Positions 10,312 to 19,636 of a stretch of DNA of 64,000 nt are shown piece by piece; the first letter of the stretch is position 1; every line of letters begins with the position of its first letter. The stretch covers positions 62,001 through 126,000 of the forward strand of contig JAFIFT010000001.1 in NCBI GenBank assembly GCA_020831865.1. Reading direction: 5' to 3'. This DNA is from Legionellaceae bacterium (GTDB lineage: Bacteria; Pseudomonadota; Gammaproteobacteria; Legionellales; Legionellaceae). The notes under the pieces were generated by a model that saw only the letters and a program-made list of their open reading frames with translations, had not been told where the DNA came from and ran no database searches. The translations under genes were made by a program, and so were the position numbers.

Positions 10312-11121
10312 ATGTCTAAGGTCGCTGTAATTCAACTTTCGTCCAGGGCAAATGTAGAGCACAATTTGAACCGTATCGAACACATGACCGCTATGGCGGC
10401 AGCTCAGGGGGCACAATTAGTCCTGCTGCCGGAGAATTTTGCGTTTATGGGGCAGCAGGAGCGAGATAAGCTGTCTATTGCCGAAACAGAAGGACAGGGA
10501 AAGATTCAGGATAGTATTCGTAATCTGGCGCGCCAGCATCAAATCTGGATCATTGCCGGCACGATTCCGCTACGCTGCAATCAGCCTGAAAAGGTATTTG
10601 CCAGCTCGATAGTATATAATGATAAAGGGGAGCAATGTGCGCGTTATGACAAGATTCACCTCTTTGATGTGCGGGTTAATGCACAGGAGGTGCATTGTGA
10701 GTCCGCAACCATCGCCGCGGGTGACCGACTGGTCATTGTTGATACACCGGTGGGTCGGGTAGGGCTTAGTGTGTGTTATGATCTGCGTTTTGCGGAATTA
10801 TACCGGGGATTACTTGAAAAAGGGGCCGAGATTTTTTCTGTTCCCGCAGCGTTTACCGCTACGACCGGACCGGTGCACTGGGAAATATTATTGCGGGCCC
10901 GTGCCATCGAAAATTTATGTTATGTGATGGCGGCGAATCAGTGTGGTATTCATGACAATGGACGTAAAACCTGGGGGCATAGTATGGTCGTAGAGCCCTG
11001 GGGAAAGGCGATTGCCTCCACTACAGAAATTGAATCGGTGATTACCGCCGAGATAGATCGGCGAAAGCTCAGCCAAATACGCGAGCAATTTCCCTGTAAT
11101 CAACACCATGTTTTAAAGTGA
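10312..11121 (+). CDS. Carbon-nitrogen hydrolase (Nit1-like amidase)
   Basis: A 269-residue nitrilase-superfamily enzyme. Start ATG 10312 follows CAGGGGG; an upstream TTG in the same frame is not needed. The catalytic triad is complete: Glu in LLPENFAFMG (E41), Lys in RYDKIHLFD (K114) and Cys in SVCYDLRF (C155). Sequence style and its place just before tldD match the gammaproteobacterial Nit1/YbeM-type proteins, which hydrolyse deaminated glutathione as a metabolite-repair reaction. Omega-amidase activity is an alternative. The next gene begins eight bases after its stop, so the two form an operon. Confidence 0.88.
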   Translation: MSKVAVIQLSSRANVEHNLNRIEHMTAMAAAQGAQLVLLPENFAFMGQQERDKLSIAETEGQGKIQDSIRNLARQHQIWIIAGTIPLRCNQPEKVFASSIVYNDKGEQCARYDKIHLFDVRVNAQEVHCESATIAAGDRLVIVDTPVGRVGLSVCYDLRFAELYRGLLEKGAEIFSVPAAFTATTGPVHWEILLRARAIENLCYVMAANQCGIHDNGRKTWGHSMVVEPWGKAIASTTEIESVITAEIDRRKLSQIREQFPCNQHHVLK

Positions 11122-11128
11122 GGAAAAG

Positions 11129-12583
11129 ATGCGTGATAATTTAACCATTGCCAAAGAACTGCTGTTGTCACCGGCAGACATTGATCAACAGGCTATCGAT
11201 AAAGTGATGGGGGCGATGTTAAATGCGCCTCTAGATGATGCGGATCTCTACTTTCAAAGTGGTTTTTATGAATCCTGGCATCTGGAAGACGCGCAGGTGA
11301 AGAGCGGTAGCTATTCCATTGACCGTGGTGTCGGTATTCGCGCCGTTTCGGATGATAAAACTGGTTTTGCCTACAGTGATGACTTGATGTTACCCGCCAT
11401 GCTCAGAGCGGCTAATGCTGCGAAAGCGATTGCGGTGAGTAAAAGTAATAGCGTGTATAGCGTGCATGCACCCGCTCCGGCTACAAGGCATTACGCCGCA
11501 TTGAATCCTATTGATACGATGACAAAAGCTGAAAAAATTGCCCTATTGGAAGCCATTGATAAAGAAGCACGCTCGCTTGATTCCCGTGTGATCCAGGTTA
11601 ATGCATCGCTTAACAGCAGTTATGAGGCCATTGTTATCGCAGGAATGCATCAGGAAATGGTCGCTGATATTCGCCCGTTAGTCAGTATCCATATCACTAT
11701 TATGGTTGAGGATAAAAAGGGGCGACGGGAGTCCGCGCGTTCCGGAGGCGGCGGACGTGTTGCCCTCGGTTGGTTTGCTCAAAAGGATAGGGCGTTACAG
11801 TTTACGCGCGAGGCGGTGAGAGAAGCCCTGATTAATCTCGAGGCGGAAGAGGCTCCTGCGGGCACTATGCCTGTGGTATTAGGCCCTGGCTGGCCTGGTG
11901 TGCTTTTGCATGAGGCAGTAGGGCATGGCCTGGAAGGTGATTTTAATCGCAAGGGCTTATCCGCATTTTCCGGTAAAATGGGTGAGCAGGTTGCGGCTAA
12001 AGGAGTAACGGTTGTGGATGACGGTACCTTAAGTGATCGCCGTGGTTCCCTGAGTATGGATGATGAAGGGACTCCGACACAATGCACCACATTGATTGAG
12101 GACGGTGTGTTGGTGAACTACATGCAGGATAAACTGAATGCCCGCTTGATGGGCATGCAGGTGACCGGAAATTGCCGCAGAGAGTCTTACGCGCATGTAC
12201 CGATGCCCCGCATGACCAATACCTATATGCTGGCGGGACAGTATCATCCGGAAGAAATCATCCGCTCCGTCAAAAAAGGACTGTATGCGGTAAACTTTGG
12301 TGGGGGACAGGTGGATATTACTTCTGGCCAGTTTGTGTTTTCTGCCAGTGAAGCCTACTTGATTGAAGACGGTAAGATCACACGGCCGGTTAAAGGAGCA
12401 ACACTTATCGGTAACGGACCTGATGTGATGAAAAAAGTCAGCATGATTGGCCATGATCTGGCTTTAGACTCGGGAATTGGTGTCTGTGGCAAAGCGGGTC
12501 AATCAGTGCCGGTGGGCGTTGGGCAGCCTACCATTAAAATTGATGCCCTGACGGTAGGGGGTACGAAATCTCAGCCGGAATAA
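11129..12583 (+). CDS. tldD: Metalloprotease TldD
   Basis: TldD forms a heterodimer with TldE/PmbA that degrades unfolded peptides and matures some modified peptides. The 484-residue protein has the HExxxH zinc motif in HEAVGHGLEGD (H261, E262, H266) and the conserved C-terminal part with GVCGKAGQSVPVGVGQP carrying the third zinc ligand (Cys). The start has AGTGAGGAAAAG upstream. Its partner gene pmbA is not in this window. It is cotranscribed with the upstream amidase. Confidence 0.95.
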   Translation: MRDNLTIAKELLLSPADIDQQAIDKVMGAMLNAPLDDADLYFQSGFYESWHLEDAQVKSGSYSIDRGVGIRAVSDDKTGFAYSDDLMLPAMLRAANAAKAIAVSKSNSVYSVHAPAPATRHYAALNPIDTMTKAEKIALLEAIDKEARSLDSRVIQVNASLNSSYEAIVIAGMHQEMVADIRPLVSIHITIMVEDKKGRRESARSGGGGRVALGWFAQKDRALQFTREAVREALINLEAEEAPAGTMPVVLGPGWPGVLLHEAVGHGLEGDFNRKGLSAFSGKMGEQVAAKGVTVVDDGTLSDRRGSLSMDDEGTPTQCTTLIEDGVLVNYMQDKLNARLMGMQVTGNCRRESYAHVPMPRMTNTYMLAGQYHPEEIIRSVKKGLYAVNFGGGQVDITSGQFVFSASEAYLIEDGKITRPVKGATLIGNGPDVMKKVSMIGHDLALDSGIGVCGKAGQSVPVGVGQPTIKIDALTVGGTKSQPE

Positions 12584-12629
12584 TCTGTGGCTACAACAGC
12601 CTGGACTGACGGACGAAAATCATCTACTG

Positions 12630-12654
12630 CTGCTGCGATTGGTATTCGCAGCAG
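12630..12654. terminator. Hairpin after tldD, possible terminator
   Basis: CTGCTGCGA (12630-12638) pairs perfectly with TCGCAGCAG (12646-12654) over a seven-base loop. No T run follows, so termination may be weak or Rho-assisted. Confidence 0.4.
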
Positions 12655-12683
12655 AAGATATTAAATAAAATGATAAACTTGCG

Positions 12684-12698
12684 GGATTTTTTTAGAAT
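12684..12698 (+). promoter_or_regulatory. T-tract plus TAGAAT box upstream of the acyl-CoA ligase
   Basis: The 15-mer GGATTTTTTTAGAAT ends 42 bases before the start codon and contains a TAGAAT that can serve as a -10 box. The identical 15-mer stands 33 bases before cydA (33526-33540). A shared promoter architecture is possible. Confidence 0.3.
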
Positions 12699-12739
12699 AT
12701 GTTCTATACTTTAAAAAAATAATAAAAGAGGGACCGATT

Positions 12740-14395
12740 ATGGTGAAGCCTACATTAAATCAACTCTTGTTAGAAAAAGAAAAAAACTCAAAGCATCAAA
12801 TCTACCTGCGTCAGCCTCGCGATGGGCATTGGCATGAGTTTTCCTGGGGAAAAGTCATGCAGCAAGCACGCCAGGTTGCGGCTTTTTTACAGGAGCAGGG
12901 ACTTAAAAAAGGTGATCGCGTCTCTATTTTTTCAAAAAATTGTGCCGAGTGGTTTATCGCCGATTTTGGGATTAGTCTGGCCGGTATGGTGAATGTTCCC
13001 TTATTTGGAAATCAACCAGAGGACAGCATACATTACATTCTGGAGCATGCTGGTGTAAAGTTGGTGTTTGCCGGCAAACTCGATCAGCACTTAAAAGCAC
13101 GTTCTCATCTTCCCGAAGGTATGCTAACGGTTGATTTTGGCTATCATGATGATATGACGACCGATAAAAAATGGTCTGACGTATTGAAGATGGAACCGTT
13201 GCAGGAGGTGGTTTTACCGGAAGCCGATGATCTGCAGACTATCATCTATACATCGGGCACCTCAGGGAAACCGAAAGGGGTGGTTTATACTCACGCTATT
13301 ATTGCCAATTATCTTGACCTGTTCCCGAAAGATCTGAAAATACACTCGGATCTGGCCCATCACCACTTTATCTCTTACTTACCGCTGGCTCACGTTTATG
13401 AGCGAACTGCCGTTGAGTTGGCCAGTGTGACGATTTCCTGTGATGTCTCTTTTGTTGAAAGTCTGGATAAATTTGCCGATAATCTCCGTGAGATCAGACC
13501 GACCATATTTACCGCGGTGCCTCGCATCTGGGGCGTGTTTCAACAAAAAATTGAGGCAAAGCTCTCACCAAACCTCCTGAACTTTTTGTTAAAAATCCCG
13601 GTCATTTCCGACGTGATAAAGAAAAAAATCACCAAACAACTGGGTCTCGATCGTTGCCCTAATTGTGCCTCAGGTGCCTCTCATTTACCGGAGTCGATTT
13701 TGGAATTTTTTGAGAAATTGGATATTTTAATTCAGGAAGGCTATGGGCAAACGGAAAATTTGGCTTATGCGACCTTAACCAAGCGAGATGGTCGCAAGCG
13801 CGGTTATGTGGGAACTCCGCGTTTGGGCGTGGAAGTAAAAACAGGGGAAAAAAATGAATTGCTGTTTCGTTCCAATTGTCTTATGACCGAGTACTATAAA
13901 GACAAGAAAGCAACCAAAGAAGCCTTTACGGAAGAGGGTTGGTTACGCACGGGCGATATTGGCGAAATAGATGACCAGCAGAATGTTAAAATCCTGGGTC
14001 GAACAACGGAAAACTTTAAAAACCAGAAGGGCGAGTTTATTGCGCCGGCGCCTATCGAAAAACGCTTTGCGTCCAACAGTTGTATTGAAAATCTTTGTCT
14101 GGTGGGCAACGGATTACCGAGTAATGTCATGGTGGTTACACTCTCTGAAAATGCACGCAATATGGATAAAGACAAAGTGCGTGACTCCTTACAGAACTCA
14201 TTGCATAAACTGAACAGCGAGCTTACCAGCTACGAAAAAATCTCCCACGTCATTATTCTCAAGGACGCCTGGACCCCAGAAAATAATATTCTGACACCAA
14301 CCTTGAAAGTAAAACGGCGTGAGATTGAGGATCAATTTCAGACGGAGATTCAGAGTGCAGTAGGTCAACGTAGCCCCGTTTATTGGCAGAGCTAG
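12740..14395 (+). CDS. AMP-dependent acyl-CoA ligase (FadD-like)
   Basis: A 551-residue member of the adenylate-forming family, probably activating long-chain fatty acids as acyl-AMP and then acyl-CoA. The phosphate-binding motif is YTSGTSGKPKG (170-180), the adenine-binding segment includes EGYGQTENLAY, and the hinge region holds WLRTGDIGEI. The C-terminal part carries FKNQKGEFIAPAPIEK; the usual catalytic Lys region is somewhat divergent and lacks a clear KxxG. Length and the HHFISYLPLAHVYERT block are typical of the eukaryotic-like long-chain ligases found in Bacteroidetes and Legionella. Start ATG has AGAGGGA upstream. It appears to be a single-gene unit. Confidence 0.88.
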   Translation: MVKPTLNQLLLEKEKNSKHQIYLRQPRDGHWHEFSWGKVMQQARQVAAFLQEQGLKKGDRVSIFSKNCAEWFIADFGISLAGMVNVPLFGNQPEDSIHYILEHAGVKLVFAGKLDQHLKARSHLPEGMLTVDFGYHDDMTTDKKWSDVLKMEPLQEVVLPEADDLQTIIYTSGTSGKPKGVVYTHAIIANYLDLFPKDLKIHSDLAHHHFISYLPLAHVYERTAVELASVTISCDVSFVESLDKFADNLREIRPTIFTAVPRIWGVFQQKIEAKLSPNLLNFLLKIPVISDVIKKKITKQLGLDRCPNCASGASHLPESILEFFEKLDILIQEGYGQTENLAYATLTKRDGRKRGYVGTPRLGVEVKTGEKNELLFRSNCLMTEYYKDKKATKEAFTEEGWLRTGDIGEIDDQQNVKILGRTTENFKNQKGEFIAPAPIEKRFASNSCIENLCLVGNGLPSNVMVVTLSENARNMDKDKVRDSLQNSLHKLNSELTSYEKISHVIILKDAWTPENNILTPTLKVKRREIEDQFQTEIQSAVGQRSPVYWQS

Positions 14396-14597
14396 ACTCT
14401 GTCAGTATTTGAAAAGCAATATTCAGGGTAAGCATGCGATGTTGCTTGGCCCTGACTTGCAGTTGTCCCGGATTGATTAGCCCTCGCGCAGAAAGCTGTG
14501 CGGCTGTCGGTTGATACGGAATAAACTCTATCTTTGCATGGGAATCAGGCGAGGGGAGTGCTAGAATAAGGCTTGATTTACTAGTACCATCCATACT

Positions 14598-15167
14598 ATG
14601 TCAATAGAAAAATCGCTGCAAAATAGAGTACCATTAGCGTTACCGTGCCCCCGTTTTTTAGCGGATTGGTGTGATGACAAAACCTTTCTTACTCAAAAGC
14701 TGAAACAACACACCGGTGATGCCCGTCTGGAGCTTCTGTCTTGTGACTGGATGTCTCCTGATTGGTGGGAGCGACATTTTCTGGGCTTATCTTGCGATAG
14801 CGTCTATCGTCGGCAAATCCTAATGTACTCAGGACACTATCCGTGCTGGTATGCTCGAACCGTGATCCCATTGGAGACTTATTCAGCTGCCGGTGATTGC
14901 TTTCAACGGCTGGATACCGAGTCGCTAGGAGATATTATCTTCAGCGATACCCGGATACAGCGTGTGCTATCTACCGGTTATGCTATTGATAAATACTGTA
15001 TTGAGTACCACTGGATCGCTCCTGAGATTGCAAAGAAGAGCGATTTTTTATGGTTAAAGCTGTCAGAATTTCGGATTAATGGTAGCTTTGCATTCTATCT
15101 TTCTGAAATTTTTTTACCGGATTTTGAATTATGTTTGCAAGAAAGTGGGCGCGCTATTGGCAGTTAA
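14598..15167 (+). CDS. ubiC: Chorismate lyase
   Basis: UbiC removes pyruvate from chorismate to give 4-hydroxybenzoate, the first committed step of ubiquinone synthesis. The 189-residue protein shows the family blocks RRQILMYSGHYPCWYART and LGDIIFSD, with the product-contacting Arg, and a C-terminal LKLSEFRINGSFAFYLSEIF with the conserved Glu. The gene overlaps ubiA by 37 bases (or by one base if the later ubiA start is used), so both are made from one message. The 200 bases before it contain no convincing gene; a minus-strand frame there is rejected. Confidence 0.9.
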   Translation: MSIEKSLQNRVPLALPCPRFLADWCDDKTFLTQKLKQHTGDARLELLSCDWMSPDWWERHFLGLSCDSVYRRQILMYSGHYPCWYARTVIPLETYSAAGDCFQRLDTESLGDIIFSDTRIQRVLSTGYAIDKYCIEYHWIAPEIAKKSDFLWLKLSEFRINGSFAFYLSEIFLPDFELCLQESGRAIGS

Positions 15168-15988
15168 TGCGTTTCGATAAACCCATTGGTATCCTTCTAT
15201 TGTGGTATCCAGTGGCCTGGGCACTATGGCTGGCAGCAGAAGGGCATCCTCCCTTAGATCTGCTGTTTATCTTTCTCCTGGGTACAATAGTCATGAGGGC
15301 TGCCGGCTGCGTGATCAATGATATTGCCGATCGTCATATTGATAGACGGGTACAGCGTACCCGAAATCGGCCCCTGACGACGGGCGAGCTTGGCGTTTTG
15401 CAGGCCTTGTTCTGTTTTGTTTTTTTATTGGTTTTGGCCTTGCTGCTGTTATTGACGCTTCCCCCGGCCTGCATCAAATGGGCAGTGGCTGCCGTAGGGA
15501 TAACGATCCTCTATCCGTTTAGCAAACGTTTTCTATCGGCACCGCAATTAATCTTGGGACTGGCATTTTCCATGGCCATTCCTATGGTGTATACGGCATT
15601 GTCCGTCCCTCTTTCCTGGAATACCTGGACATTGGTCTTGATTAACCTGACTTGGGTCGTTGCGTACGATACCGAGTATGCCATGGTTGATCGCCAGGAT
15701 GACCGCCATATCGGTGTGCGCTCTACCGCTATACTGTTTGGGAAGGCAGATCGAGCCGTCATTGCTTTGTTGTTCTTTAGCGGACAGATGATGTGGCTGG
15801 TGCTGGCATTTTGGAATGCCTTTAGTCTGTTTTTTTATGGGTTTTGGGTGCTGGCAAATTTTGTGTTGGTCTGGCAGTTGATATTAATTTACCATCGGCA
15901 GCCTGAGGACTGTTTCAGAGCCTTTTTATGGAATGGCTGGTATGGGTTGAGTATGTGGTTGGCTTTGCTTGTCCATTATTTGCAATAG
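15131..15988 (+). CDS. ubiA: 4-hydroxybenzoate polyprenyltransferase
   Basis: UbiA attaches the polyprenyl tail to 4-hydroxybenzoate in the inner membrane. The 285-residue protein has about eight to nine membrane helices and the two Asp-rich motifs, NDIADRHID and YDTEYAMVDRQDD, which bind the magnesium-diphosphate of the prenyl donor. The start at 15131 keeps the family's N-terminal stretch before LMRFDKPIG. ATG 15167, which overlaps the ubiC stop in TAATG, is the alternative and would begin MRFDKPIG; neither has a strong ribosome binding site. Confidence 0.94.
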   Translation: MFARKWARYWQLMRFDKPIGILLLWYPVAWALWLAAEGHPPLDLLFIFLLGTIVMRAAGCVINDIADRHIDRRVQRTRNRPLTTGELGVLQALFCFVFLLVLALLLLLTLPPACIKWAVAAVGITILYPFSKRFLSAPQLILGLAFSMAIPMVYTALSVPLSWNTWTLVLINLTWVVAYDTEYAMVDRQDDRHIGVRSTAILFGKADRAVIALLFFSGQMMWLVLAFWNAFSLFFYGFWVLANFVLVWQLILIYHRQPEDCFRAFLWNGWYGLSMWLALLVHYLQ

Positions 15989-16035
15989 GGCTTGTATAAG
16001 CTAATATTATAATATAAGTCCAATTTGGATTATCC

Positions 16036-17160
16036 ATGCGCATACTTATTGCCTTGCTGATATTTGTGACCACAACGCTCTATGCCAACGAATTCATTGG
16101 CTTTACCGCCTATCAAAACAAAGATTACACGACTGCCTACCCGTATTTGATTCGCGCCGCTGAAAAAGATAATGAGGAGGCGATGTATCTTTTGGGGCGT
16201 ATGTATCAATATGGTCAGGGTGTAGATAAAGATTATAAATACGCCGCACTTTGGTTTCAAAAGGCTGCTGATAAGAAGTATGCGATAGCTCAACTTAGCC
16301 TTGGATACTTATACGATGTGGGAAAGGGGGTTGAGCAAAATTATCAAAAAGCGTTTGCTTGGTATTGGCAGGCAGCCAAACAAGGGAACCCTATCGCCCA
16401 GCGGAATATAGCGTTGATGTACATTGATGGTGAAGGAGTAGAAAAAGATGAGGCTCAGGCTATCAAGTGGCTTGAGCGGTCTGCCAAACAGGGCTACGTT
16501 AAAGCGCAGGTCAATCTGGCGTATCTATATCTATCCGGTCGGGGCGTAGGGGAAGATATAGACAAAGCGAAATATTGGTACACGCAAGCGGCCAAACAGG
16601 GAGATAGCGCTGCCGAATACAGTCTTGGTTTGATTTATGGAGGGCATTATAGCCATCTGGTGAGTCATAAAATAGCCTTTCAGTGGTTTAAAAAGGCTGC
16701 CGACAAAGGCCATGTCAATGCGCAAGCGTATCTTGGTTATTATTATGAAAATGGTTTTGGTATCCCTGCCAATATGAAACAGGCGGCATACTGGTACGAA
16801 TTATCAGCGACAGAAGGGCATCCTCTGGCACAATACCACCTCGGCCAACTGTATTTAACCGGGGCAGGGGTAAGCAAAGATTATCATCAGGCGGCTCATT
16901 GGTTCGCGCTTGCTGCCAGGCAGGGCAATCCCATAGCCCAGGCCAGACTGGGCTATATGTATCTTGCGGGTTTGGGTGTTACCAAAAATCCCGCCAAAGC
17001 CTATGCCTGGTTAAGTCTGGCCAGCGAAAACAAGTATCAGAAAGCCACTCAACAATTGAAGGAATTATCCAAACAAATGAGCCCGGAAGAGCGGCAAAAG
17101 GCTCGCCAATATTTGGCGGAAATCAAAAGCAAAGTACAGCCGCAAGCAGAGCAACCTTGA
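16036..17160 (+). CDS. Secreted Sel1-repeat protein (LpnE/EnhC-like)
   Basis: A 374-residue protein with a signal peptide (MRILIALLIFVTTTLYA) followed by about nine Sel1 repeats of 36 residues, each with the A-x-x-x-L-G-x-x-Y-x-x-G-x-G-V pattern (for example LGYLYDVGKGVEQNYQKA). The repeats run from about residue 25 to 345, with a basic polar tail after them. Sel1 proteins are alpha-solenoid interaction modules. In Legionella, the Sel1 protein LpnE (about 375 residues) promotes entry and vacuole trafficking, and this gene has the same size and plan. That makes it a candidate LpnE orthologue, not a proven one. A T-rich 10-bp hairpin follows. Confidence 0.85.
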   Translation: MRILIALLIFVTTTLYANEFIGFTAYQNKDYTTAYPYLIRAAEKDNEEAMYLLGRMYQYGQGVDKDYKYAALWFQKAADKKYAIAQLSLGYLYDVGKGVEQNYQKAFAWYWQAAKQGNPIAQRNIALMYIDGEGVEKDEAQAIKWLERSAKQGYVKAQVNLAYLYLSGRGVGEDIDKAKYWYTQAAKQGDSAAEYSLGLIYGGHYSHLVSHKIAFQWFKKAADKGHVNAQAYLGYYYENGFGIPANMKQAAYWYELSATEGHPLAQYHLGQLYLTGAGVSKDYHQAAHWFALAARQGNPIAQARLGYMYLAGLGVTKNPAKAYAWLSLASENKYQKATQQLKELSKQMSPEERQKARQYLAEIKSKVQPQAEQP

Positions 17161-17234
17161 GCGGGATATTACCCCAGAAAAAGCTTAGGGTGTGTTGACA
17201 TTTCACATAGGCAACCACAAAAGAGCACAAGCCA

Positions 17235-17260
17235 TAGCAACTACTGACACGTAGTTGCTA
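17235..17260 (+). terminator. Hairpin terminator between convergent genes
   Basis: TAGCAACTAC (17235-17244) pairs perfectly with GTAGTTGCTA (17251-17260). On the plus strand a T-rich stretch follows, suiting termination of the Sel1 gene. The right arm overlaps the stop codon of sodC on the other strand. Confidence 0.55.
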
Positions 17261-17761
17261 GTCTGCTTTCTTTTCTTTGATAACACCACAGGCGATTCGT
17301 GCACCACCGCCACCCAGCGGGGGGGTATCGCTGTAGTTATCACCACCGGCATGCACCATGAGCGCCCGTCCATACAAATCTTTTAGCTTCAGGCGTGGCG
17401 CCAGATTGGGAAGCGTGGCATGACCTTTTTCATCCACATATAGGGCTGGCAAATCACCGAGATGTCCATTGCGGTAGGGGCCAAGATGTGTATTGGTTTT
17501 TGCCGGATCATAATGCCCGCCAGCTTCCATGCCATGATCGGCACAATCGGGCATTTCATGTACGTGAAATCCCCGTAAGCCAGGCGGCAGGTCTTTGAGA
17601 TGGGGGGTAATCAGCAGCCCAAACTGGCTATCCTCAAAGACTACAGTGCCAATATCCTTTCCGCCCTTGTCAGCAGCCGAAAATACGGTGACTTCCAGGC
17701 TTGCCGCATACACGGTCGTACTTAATAGCAATACCCCAAATCCTGACATCCACGCTTTCAT
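17258..17761 (-). CDS. sodC: Periplasmic Cu/Zn superoxide dismutase
   Basis: SodC converts superoxide to hydrogen peroxide and oxygen in the periplasm. The 167-residue precursor has a signal peptide (MKAWMSGFGVLLLSTTVYA). Metal ligands lie in GFHVHEMPDC, GGHYDPAKTNTHLGP and GHLGDLPALYVD, and the last copper ligand in LMVHAGGDNYSD. Two cysteines (PDC and IACGVI) form the usual disulfide. An AGGAGAAGGG ribosome binding site precedes the ATG. Periplasmic SodC helps intracellular bacteria survive the oxidative burst. Confidence 0.95.
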   Translation of the reverse strand: MKAWMSGFGVLLLSTTVYAASLEVTVFSAADKGGKDIGTVVFEDSQFGLLITPHLKDLPPGLRGFHVHEMPDCADHGMEAGGHYDPAKTNTHLGPYRNGHLGDLPALYVDEKGHATLPNLAPRLKLKDLYGRALMVHAGGDNYSDTPPLGGGGARIACGVIKEKKAD

Positions 17762-17866
17762 CGCCCTTCTCCTGCAATAAATTGAATTACCGCTAAGTGT
17801 AGATCAGGTGAATACAGAAATATAGTATTCGTTCCGGCAGGGAGATACGGTACAGTTCAGGAGGTT

Positions 17867-18655
17867 TTAGCCCGCCGCTGAAAAGAGAGGTCCCGGCTCG
17901 AATTGCCAGAACCTCACCTGTGAACAGCTCGGATGGTAACAGAGTGCGGAGGCAACACCGGGTTGACAATAGAATGCCAACATTTGCCAGTCTTGCTGGT
18001 GCAATCTGTCCGTGATGAGATAGGGCTGAGCCAGGGAGTGTTGTACGCTGAACTGTTGGGTTGGGTAACGCAAGCCAAGTCCACATGCCTTGATAAAAGC
18101 TTCTTTCTGACTCCAAATACTAAAAAACACATGCGTACGGAGGTGGGCGGGGCTGCCTTGCAGTTGTGCTATCTCTGGCTGAGAAAACATATGCTTGGCA
18201 ATACCCAGATAGGGTCTGGCACTAAACTCCTCAATATCCACACCCAAGTCAAAGTCTGTTCCAATGGCTACCAGGGCGATATTGCCGGAGTGAGAAAGAT
18301 TAAACCGTATATTGGTTTCCAGAAGATAGGGTTTGCCGTGTTTGGCTTGCGCCAACGGTATCTGAGCGGGGGCTTGCCGGGAATAATATCCCAGTAACAT
18401 GCGTAATTGTCCATGTGCCTGCTGAAAACGCTGGCGATGCAAGGGAAAATAAAAGCGATCAGCTCGTTGTTGCTCTTCTGTGCTGAGAACATGGCTTACA
18501 GCATAATTTTTATCGAGCGATAATCGCCATACATCAACGGTATGAGGCGGAAGTTCACGAGTATTGGTAGCCGCTTTTTCAAAGAAAGGCATGGGGAAAA
18601 GTGGTAAAGAAAACGCTTTAGCGTTATCATACTCCAATAATGACCAAACTGCCAA
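17867..18655 (-). CDS. 4'-phosphopantetheinyl transferase (Sfp type)
   Basis: The enzyme transfers phosphopantetheine from CoA to a carrier-protein serine. Family motifs are clear: [15 protein letters not shown], the magnesium site LGVDIEEF, and the second motif [18 protein letters not shown]. With the start at 18655 it has 262 residues, but the first 21 are unlike the family. The ATG at 18592 ([12 protein letters not shown]) would give 241 residues, the more usual size. Neither start has a clear ribosome binding site. It is divergent from accA, the first enzyme of fatty acid synthesis, so it may activate acyl carrier protein or a polyketide/peptide synthetase elsewhere. Confidence 0.85.
   Translation of the reverse strand: MAVWSLLEYDNAKAFSLPLFPMPFFEKAATNTRELPPHTVDVWRLSLDKNYAVSHVLSTEEQQRADRFYFPLHRQRFQQAHGQLRMLLGYYSRQAPAQIPLAQAKHGKPYLLETNIRFNLSHSGNIALVAIGTDFDLGVDIEEFSARPYLGIAKHMFSQPEIAQLQGSPAHLRTHVFFSIWSQKEAFIKACGLGLRYPTQQFSVQHSLAQPYLITDRLHQQDWQMLAFYCQPGVASALCYHPSCSQVRFWQFEPGPLFSAAG
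18612..18625. promoter_or_regulatory. Short palindrome between divergent genes
   Basis: AACGCT (612-617) and AGCGTT (620-625) form a 6-2-6 inverted repeat 42 bases before accA. A TATCAT (18625-18630), which could be the accA -10 box, touches it. It may be an operator, but it does not match a binding site I know. Confidence 0.25.
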
Positions 18656-18666
18656 TGGTTGAGAGT

Positions 18667-19620
18667 ATGAGCCAGAAATTTTTAGATTTTGAGCAACCTA
18701 TTGAAGAACTGAACCAAAAGATACAGGCCTTGCGTATGGTGAGTGGGGATAGTGAAATCAATTTAAATGATGAAATATCCCGACTGGAAGATAAGGCTGA
18801 GCAAATGACGCAGAGTATCTTTGCCAACCTTGAGCCCTGGCAAGTGGCACAAATGGCCCGGCATCCTCTGCGACCGCAAACCACAGATTACATCGAGCAT
18901 TTGTTTACTGAATTTCAGGAAATGCATGGTGACCGACATTATTCAGCGGCACCAGCGATTATCGGCGGGTTGGCCCGTTTTAATGATGAGCCGGTGATGG
19001 TCATTGGGCACCAAAAAGGGAAAAAAACCCGTGAAAAAGTCTACCGTAATTTCGGTATGGCCCGTCCGGAGGAGTATCGCAAAGCACTGCGCTTAATGAA
19101 ATTGGCTGAAAAATTCAAACTGCCAGTTTTTACCTTTATTGATACGGCGGGTGCTTACCCGGGTATTGGCGCTGAAGAGCGCAATCAATCCGAGGCTATT
19201 GCCCGTAATCTTTTTGAGATGTCACGCTTACGGGTTCCTGTCTTATGTACGGTAACCGGTGAAGCAGGTTCGGGTGGTGCTTTGGCAATTGGCGTAGGCG
19301 ATCGGGTGTTGATGTTGCAATACAGTATCTATTCGGTCATTTCTCCGGAAGGTTGTGCTTCCATTTTATGGAAAGATCCCAGTATGGCCTCCGAGGCGGC
19401 CAAAGCCATGGGGATTACCGCGCAGCAGATTCACGAGCATGAGCTGGTTGACGCTGTAGTGCCTGAACCGCTGGGTGGTGCGCACCGTGATGTCAAACAT
19501 ATGGCTTCAACGCTAAAAGCTACTCTGGCAGATGCGTTGCAGGAGTTACGTTATGTGCCGTTTGAAGAATTACTGGAACGACGCTATCAGAAATTGATGG
19601 CAATGGGAGCCTGCGATTAG
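18667..19620 (+). CDS. accA: Acetyl-CoA carboxylase carboxyltransferase subunit alpha
   Basis: AccA with AccD transfers the carboxyl group from biotin to acetyl-CoA, making malonyl-CoA for fatty acid synthesis. The start at 18667 gives [17 protein letters not shown], matching the E. coli start; the frame opens nine codons earlier at 18640 without a ribosome binding site. The 317-residue product is of usual length and has the crotonase-like core with [20 protein letters not shown] and [15 protein letters not shown]. The biotin that this enzyme needs is supplied by the bio cluster at 37.6-42.5 kb. tilS follows after 16 bases. Confidence 0.96.
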   Translation: MSQKFLDFEQPIEELNQKIQALRMVSGDSEINLNDEISRLEDKAEQMTQSIFANLEPWQVAQMARHPLRPQTTDYIEHLFTEFQEMHGDRHYSAAPAIIGGLARFNDEPVMVIGHQKGKKTREKVYRNFGMARPEEYRKALRLMKLAEKFKLPVFTFIDTAGAYPGIGAEERNQSEAIARNLFEMSRLRVPVLCTVTGEAGSGGALAIGVGDRVLMLQYSIYSVISPEGCASILWKDPSMASEAAKAMGITAQQIHEHELVDAVVPEPLGGAHRDVKHMASTLKATLADALQELRYVPFEELLERRYQKLMAMGACD

Positions 19621-19636
19621 CGGGTACTCGTAATTC

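Noticed and set aside
14259-14594. A 111-residue minus-strand frame between the acyl-CoA ligase and ubiC
   Set aside because: Almost half of it is antisense to the end of the ligase gene, it has no ribosome binding site, and its sequence resembles no family.
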